Below are positions 15,501 through 23,200 of a stretch of 64,000 nt of DNA, piece by piece. Location: positions 2,146,001-2,210,000 of the forward strand of contig JAEMWC010000001.1 of NCBI GenBank assembly GCA_016490735.1, read 5' to 3'. The notes under the pieces were generated by a model, which made no database searches, was not told the origin of the DNA, and saw only the letters and a list, made by a program, of their open reading frames with translations. This stretch comes from Pachyseris speciosa (Eukaryota > Cnidaria > Anthozoa > Scleractinia > Pachyseridae). The translations under genes were made by a program, and so were the position numbers. The first letter of the stretch is position 1; every line of letters starts with the position of its first letter.

Positions 15501-18500
15501 TTGTTCTAGCTTAGAAATGACTTTTTTTGTTCATATTCTTCTCCTGAGCGTAGATACAGCCTTTTGTTCCAGTGCATTCGGGCCTTCCCGACATTTTCAA
15601 CATCTTGAGCGCATTGCATGCTGGGAACTAATGAGAATTTTTGACAGCGCCCGTTCCTTCCCCCAATTCTTTCACATATAAACTAAGTCTACAGCCACTC
15701 CGACCTACCGCCAAAATTTCCTGCTCGTAGTCATCTTCAGTACACAGAAATTCCAAAATATGTGGTGGTAGGTCGAGAAATTCATCAATAGTCGAGTCCC
15801 AAAGGTACTAAGTGTTCGACCGGCCAAATTCCCAGTTCGTCGAGTAACATGCCAAATTCAACAACAAAGTACATCACCTTGCTCGATTCTTTGAGAAAGT
15901 GGACTCTTAGCTACCGTCACGCTTAATGATGCTCATCAGGCAGCCGCTAAAGATGAAAAATGGCTGTAAATTTAGCAGAAATCGCAAGCAAACCGAACTT
16001 GGGCCATTGTTGTCGCTTCACGGATAAAAAATAGCTACGTCAAAATGACGTTTTCAGAAACCTTGAGCCTCCAGTGGCTTAGGACAGCACCACTTTTCCC
16101 TGGTAGTTCAAATAAAGAGTCAGGAATTGCTATTCATCGTTTATAGGTGGAAAATCACTCCAAAAATGTAAAAACCTGCGGTAGTCAATGGGTTAAGGTA
16201 ATTCCCATGAAAATCATGTACTATCCAGATTTTTTTCAAACTTGGCACAATTGATAGTTGTACGTAGGACATTGAAAAAATGCAAAAAAATATGGGGTCA
16301 CCGTGCTTGGTTTCACCCTGCATGCCATTATTCTAAGTGATTTTACTGAATTGCACGAGAAATGTTTGAAACTTGAGCAACCCCCAAAAATTGTTATTAT
16401 GTAGCAAAAGCTATAAATAGTAGTGAAACCTAGAGCCTAATTGTTTTTCTGGGCTATAATCTTTCAGTATAGTGATTTCAAATTGCCTGATCTTGCAAAT
16501 AATGTAAACGAATTGGACCACTAAGTAATCAATTCATACTTCTCCCTGGCTCCAAATGCAAAGTTTCACATCATTTATGCATATACAATCCAACTTCTAC
16601 TATTAAACTGTTTTTCTCCTTAAAATATGTTTTTTGTGTGCCTATTACGAGTAAGTAGTTAACACTTATAAAAAATCACAGGAAATGTTGGTGAATTCCC
16701 AACCTATTCAAATTGGGGCAATCCTGGTACTAAATTGGGTCTAACATAGATATTACTTTGGGAACTAACCAATCCCCAAACTAGCCTCCTTGGTTGGGAA
16801 ATGGGAACAACTCCCAAATTATTACCAAACTGGGTTGTAATTGTACTTTATGCATTTCCCAGTTTAGACCCATACTAGCCCCAAATGTTGGGTCTTGTTT
16901 GTGGTTTCTTTGCCCCATGTTGATCCCAAGAAAGTCCCATACCTGGGTCCAACCAATCACAGTTTTGCCCCAAAGTGATGTTTAAGTAGTCCCAAACCTC
17001 TAACAGTGTTGGGTCTGATTTGTGAATTATTTGCCCTTATTGATCCCAAAGTAGACCCACAGCTGGGTTCAATTGATCCCAGCTTTGTCCCAAAGTGATG
17101 TTCAAAATGGTCCCAAAAAAAGAACAGGATTGGGAATAAACAAGAAACTACTTGCCCCAAATTTGGGGCAAAAATATTACGATTTTTAAGTCTGAACAGT
17201 TCCAAAGAAAACAATGTTACAGAAAAGTCAAAAACACAGTTACTGTGAACACAACATTTATTTAAACTTGATAGGGCCAGAACATGGATGCACAAGATTC
17301 AACAAGGCCTCATTTTACTCTAACAAAGTGAACATTTCCTTGAGTAAAAACTTTACAAAACTATCATTGCCTTTTGTCTTGAGTTCAATTATATTTGCTA
17401 CACTTAATCTCAACTTATTTATTTATTCTAGCAATAAATGGCCATTGAAAATAGTTAATTATTCTTTACCTTTTCAATCTTGCTATACTACTTTGAGTTT
17501 GAATAGTAAACAGCAGCCCTACCCAATGGCCTTGAAATTAATTTTTTTTAGCTGTACATGGCCTTTAGAAATTAACAAGTTCAACATCAACAGCTTTGCA
17601 CAATCTGTCAACATTGAAGTTCAGTCACTTGTTCACACTTACTTCTTTTTGCAAACTATATCTGATCGCGCAAGGTTTGACAAATTAACTTTGCCTTTCA
17701 CCTTCACACGGCCAGTGTTAACATGTTTAACAGCGACTGCTTTACACAAGGCATCAAAGTTTAGGGTCTTTGCCAATGACACTTTTCCTCCTAGTTCCTT
17801 TAAAACACCAATTAGATAATCTCGGCTGATTTTGTCCAGTTCTTTTTTTCCAGAATAGAACAACAGTACGACCTTGGCACTTTTAATACTTAAATTGACT
17901 GATGTAACTTCTTGATCACTATTCTCCAAGACACCTGTGTCTCCACCACTCTCGTCATTTTTCCCATTGACATCTTCATCGCCAGTACTATTACCATCGC
18001 TCTCGTCATCAGTTTTATCCTTCTTATCTTCAGTATCAAATAGCATTGCTGGAAGTGGAGGTTTAGTTTCTTCTGAGACAGTTGGTCTGCACATTCTTTT
18101 ATCAGGCTGAAATTTAATACAGAAAATATGACAACTATAAGTGAAAATTATTAATTAAAAGTCTGAAGATCAATGCACATTCAAATCTACAACAGACGAC
18201 TTACATATCAATTCGTAATCAATCTTTTCTCTCTTTGGAGATCGTCTCCTCTCATTAAATACGTCTGGTATGTGTTTCTTAAATACCCTCCACAGCAAAG
18301 TTGATTTCGGGAATGGAACATTCTCCTGAGAGAGAGTTGGCTAATTCATCAAGCTTTGCCTTTTCTTCAGCCAGCCTAAAGTTGGGAAAATCAGCCTTCT
18401 GGATACGACTCCTTCTGTTGAAAATTGAAATAAATAAGCTAATAATTAATTCTTAAGTAAACAACTTATTTCAGCAGTTTTATACACCAGACAACAAAAC

Positions 18501-20195
18501 AGACTTTCTATTATCAACAGTATATCTGCCACAGTTCTTTAACTAAATGAGACAATTCAACATCTTACAAATATGCAACTCAATCAAGAGATTGGACAGG
18601 TGACAGGTTTACAAAAATGCACGATGCGAGCTCAATATTCCCACCAGAAATCTATAAATAAACCAGCGATGGCGGGAAAACCAACCATGGATAGCAGTTT
18701 CAAACCGACCATGGGAAAAAAAGTAAATATCATATGGAATCTCCCTGTTAAATTATCCCTAAGAAATATAACTTCCTTACTTTGCTTTGTATAACAGCTG
18801 TATATCCTTTCCATACGAAGCTATCTCTGTCATTGATGGCTTTGAACAAGTTGACAAAGGCGTCACTGGTCTGCTGATCTTTTCATGGCAAGGCAACAAC
18901 CCTTCTACAAGTTTCCTAAATTTGACACGCTTTCTAAAGGTTTGAAGTCCCAGTTTAACGAATATTTCATCCTCGTCATTTTTTTTAATCAAGCGTATTA
19001 GGGCATCTCCTTTTATTTCTTCATCATTTAATAAAAAGTAACTTACATTTGTAAAATTGAAGATCGATTTCCCGGGACAAACAACATCGAAGCCACAGCC
19101 GTAGAAACAAACGAAACCTTACCTTTGAATTTTTTCGCTATTTCTGCAGAGAAGTTACTATTTACAAAACATTGGACATCTCATTCAGTCCAGGCGTCCA
19201 ACGGTTTATCTAATTCAGCTTTCTTATGAGAACGATCATCACTACTGCTAGCTCTCGCCGCCATTACCTCGAGCAGAGTCGCGCGAACATCTTTTCAGTT
19301 GTTTGTCACATCGCATATGTGATTGGTTGACTAAACTTCGGTACCACAATCTTGGATGAAACTACTTGAGAAAATAGGCCTCCTAGGGTCCAAAACTCCT
19401 TCTCCAATATGTGTGAGTAAACAATATCCCTAAAGTAACTTCCTTCCCCCCCCCTTTTTCAATGTTGAAGTTGGGAAGCCACCATTGTCAGGGAAACGGT
19501 TAGGAGGCGCAGACAACATTGAATTGGGGGGAGGGGGGCTTTGAAACTCAGTTGATCACTGTTTGCACGTACAAAGGCTTCTAAGCTCAATTTTCTCAAC
19601 AGTTTTGTCCAAGATTGTGTACGAGACTTTTTTGAAATTTCCTGTGTAGTGCAAGAGTTGCAAGTCCTAAGCAGCTGTTGTTAGTCACTCATATGGGCCT
19701 GTCATCAGTTAAAGCTCTGTTGTTGCCATGTTTGCATTCCAATGAAATATAACGAGCCAACAATAAATCCCTGAGTTTATGAAATGTCACTGAATTACGT
19801 GTCGTATACGGCAAAACCCACTTTGCAAACTGGAGATTTCTGCTGTCACTATTCAACTGTTGTTTGTCCGATCATCTGCTGAGGAAAGCATGAGGTCTTG
19901 TGTCTTAAAAAAAGCATTACTGATGAATGTGAAATGGAAGTGACGGCCTATGTGTTAGCCGGTACATCATTTAATTTTATTAAGACCATATCCCGCAGGA
20001 AATTCAACGCGAAATCCTGCCAACACATGTTTCGCAAATCCGACCATATTAGCTGATAGACAAGTATGCCATTAGGTATGTCACAGTTAACTTAGCAAAA
20101 GAGAAACAATGGATCAATAAAACAACGATTAACAGACAATTTCAACGGTTAACAAGGAACACGAAATAAAACAATACTAGACTATCATTCCTATT

Positions 20196-20230
<35 letters not shown>

Positions 20231-23200
20231 CACTTTATTTAAGTCTCAAATCTATCTAGCCGAGCACAGATGCTTTACTAATTGGGGAGACTAAATCAAA
20301 TCAACTCTAAATAAATCAAATCAAATGTTGGTTTTTGGGGAGAGGGGAAAACCGGAGTACCCGGAGAAAAACCTCTGGGAGCAGAGTAGAGAACCAACAA
20401 ACTCAGCCCACTTATGACGCCGAGTCCGGGAATCTAACCTGGGCCACATTGGTGGAAGGCGAGCGCTCTCACCACTGTGCCAACCCTGCTCCCAAAATAA
20501 AAGTACTGTAAACCGTTGTTAATCATTCAAATGCGAAGACTTCCCCGTGTTAATCGTCCCAAATCCAAGCATTTAATCGTTGAAATCTTTCTGTGGATAC
20601 AAAAAGGACAGATATTCTCTTTCTGTGATGCGGTATCACCATTTAGTCCATTGCGATACAGCTCTTCACATTTGCGAGGTATGTGTCACGAACAGAGGTC
20701 AGTGTGATAAAATAAAGTGATCGCGTGACCCAATAATTGTCTTGTATTGTTCATCCCAAAAAAATCGCTTTCCTTATGCCTATTTTGCACTATCAAATGT
20801 AAATTTCACACCTATGAATACTTTGTGTGGTTGAACTTTTCCTCAAATGATGATGTCCGACCAGTCAACCATCCATTCTGTCAATATATATAGACCTATA
20901 TAATATGTCATCCATGATTTTGGAAGCAAGGCAAGTTGTACATTTGGTTAATTCCACATGCTGAAAATTACTTTCCGCTCCAATTTTATTTATGGAAGGC
21001 ACAGTAAACTACACCTTCTCATTATCTCTACAGTTGTCATTTTCTTGTCAAGTGGTGAAAGTGCAATTTTGACCGTTCTTATTGTGTCAGTTGAGCCCGT
21101 ATTCATTATCGTATTTTCCCTTGCCAATAAATAGCAGAGAGCCACAAGAGCGAAGGGATTTTTTGAGTCCTCAATAATACCCATAATTTCTCTTAATAAG
21201 AGAATATATCCCATGTAGCTAATCAAACTTCTTAAGCATCTGAATTAACAATAATTAACGACAGGAGCAGTTTACTGGAGTGCGTGTATTGGACCTTTTC
21301 GCCAGTTTCTCAGTCATACAATCTTGGACGAAACTACTCGAGAAAATAGACCTCCTAGGGTCCAAAACTCCTTCTCCAATATGTGTGAGTCAACAATATC
21401 CCTAAAGTAACTTCCTTTCCCCCCCTCCCCCTTTTCAATGTTGAAGTTGGGAAGCCACCATAATTTGTCAGGGAAACGGTTAGGAGGCACAGACAACATT
21501 GAATTTGGGGGGGGGGGGGGGGGGGCTTTGAAACTCAGTTGATCACTGTTTGCACGCACAAAGGCTTCTAAGCTCAATTTTCTCAACAGTTTTGTCCAAG
21601 ATTGCAGTTTTCTTTCGGTTGCCTTTTACCAAGATGGCAGGCACAATGGGGAAAAAGAGAACTTGCACAAATACATTTGAGTTCATTTCTTGGGATCGAG
21701 TCGATATTGTAGCTTGTTCTTGTCCTGACAAGACGTATTTGCATGTTCATTGTCCGTGTGAACAATGCAAGGGAAAAGCAACCTCAAGAAAAGTGGAACT
21801 GGAGCACTGGAAACGCAGTCAATTGTTGCGCGTAAAACGAGTAAAACAAGATGAAAGCTTACATGAAAGCGACACGACTTTTAGTAATCAGGAACAAGAA
21901 ACCCCTCAGGAAAGCAATTTGGATCTAAGTGAAGAAGAAAGTTATTTTTCTGTCAACAACGACACTCCCGAAACTCTTAAAGAAATAAGTGATAAACCCT
22001 GTGTTGTAACCAGTCCAATAAAAAGTCTTCAGCAATATGGGACTTTGCAATTTATTACCCAAGTTATACCCAATTTCATCCAGTCTAGAAAGGCCTGGGT
22101 CTATGTTGGGAAATGCTTTATAGTTATAAATAAAACACCAACATTGCCCCAAATACACCCCAAAACAAATGATGTGCGTTTCAATGAATCCCAAGTTTGA
22201 CCCACATTAGGGTCTACCGGTTCCAAAGTAGCCCCATTGTGGAATGTATTTCTTGATTTCACCCCAAGCTATACCCAATTTCATTTAAAGAAGGATATAA
22301 GTTTGGCTTTAAATTGGGAAATACTCATTGGGAATTGTGAAGATGACTTTCTTCACAAAGTTAACACCCAATATTGCCCCAAATAAAACCCAATTTCACA
22401 AATTGGGAATTATCAAATCCCAAGTTTAAACCAAGTTTGACCCTAGTTGGGAATTAACCAATCTTTCCTGTGAATGGGGGTCAGCATGCTTGTTTCTTTG
22501 CAACACGACCGCAGAGGGAAAATTTCGCCTGACAAAGCTCATTGCCAAGGCAAATAAGCCATGTTTCTAATGGGCGCACGCTTAATTCATGACGCCATAA
22601 ATTATGCGCAGTAAGGATGCGCCATGCAATTGTAAGGAATCACCTTAAATACTGAAAAATTCTTGGTTCTTATAACATTGAAAAAATAGTAGGGTTAGGG
22701 CAGGATGATTCATGATTACATTCATATTTCAGCCTCCAAAATATCTTGGACTTGATAAACAAAAGCTTCTGAGTTCTGGCTGTAAGATCTAAATACTGTT
22801 AGTGTACAGTATGACTTTAGGCTATAAGCTCAAGGTATATACACATGTATGATCTTAAGGTACATTATTAATTTGCCAGATTTATGCCCTTTCATACAGT
22901 ATTTAAGTCATATTTGAAGTCTCTACTCAATTAGACATAATGTGCCATGTGTCTTTTTGACTCATAAACAGCACAGAAGATGCCTATCTGACTTGGAAAC
23001 AGTGCATATTATGCCGGGTTGACTTTGCTTAAAAGTAGCGTTTACTACACATGTTTTGTTTAATTCATAGCCCTAAAAAAGCTTGCTTGGCTCGAAAACA
23101 GTGCACAACATTCTTGGTTGACTTAAAACCAGCACACAACAACCTTAGTTAACCTTAAGTCAGCACGCAAAGATTTTGCCCGACTTGAAAACAGCACTCG

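Larger units (their letters stand above)
16677..22472. mobile_element. 5.8-kb EnSpm/CACTA-like DNA transposon, decayed
   Basis: The inverted ends read CACAGGAAATGTTGGTGAAT and, from the right, CACAGGAAAGATTGGTTAAT. The flanks show AAT on both sides (16674-16676 and 22473-22475), matching the 3-bp duplications of EnSpm/CACTA. About 500 bp inside each end are crowded with short TTGGG/CCCAA repeats. It carries two divergent gene remnants (17639-19264 minus, 21634-22200 plus) and no DDE transposase core. A SINE and two direct copies of a 280-bp element lie inside. The superfamily call is inference from ends, duplication length, subterminal repeats and the CPC-x2-C-x-G-K motif. Confidence 0.7.

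Noticed and set aside
17214..17819. 201-codon plus-strand frame
   Set aside because: It overlaps the SAM-gene exon D antisense and the subterminal region; hydrophobic low-quality composition and no family features.
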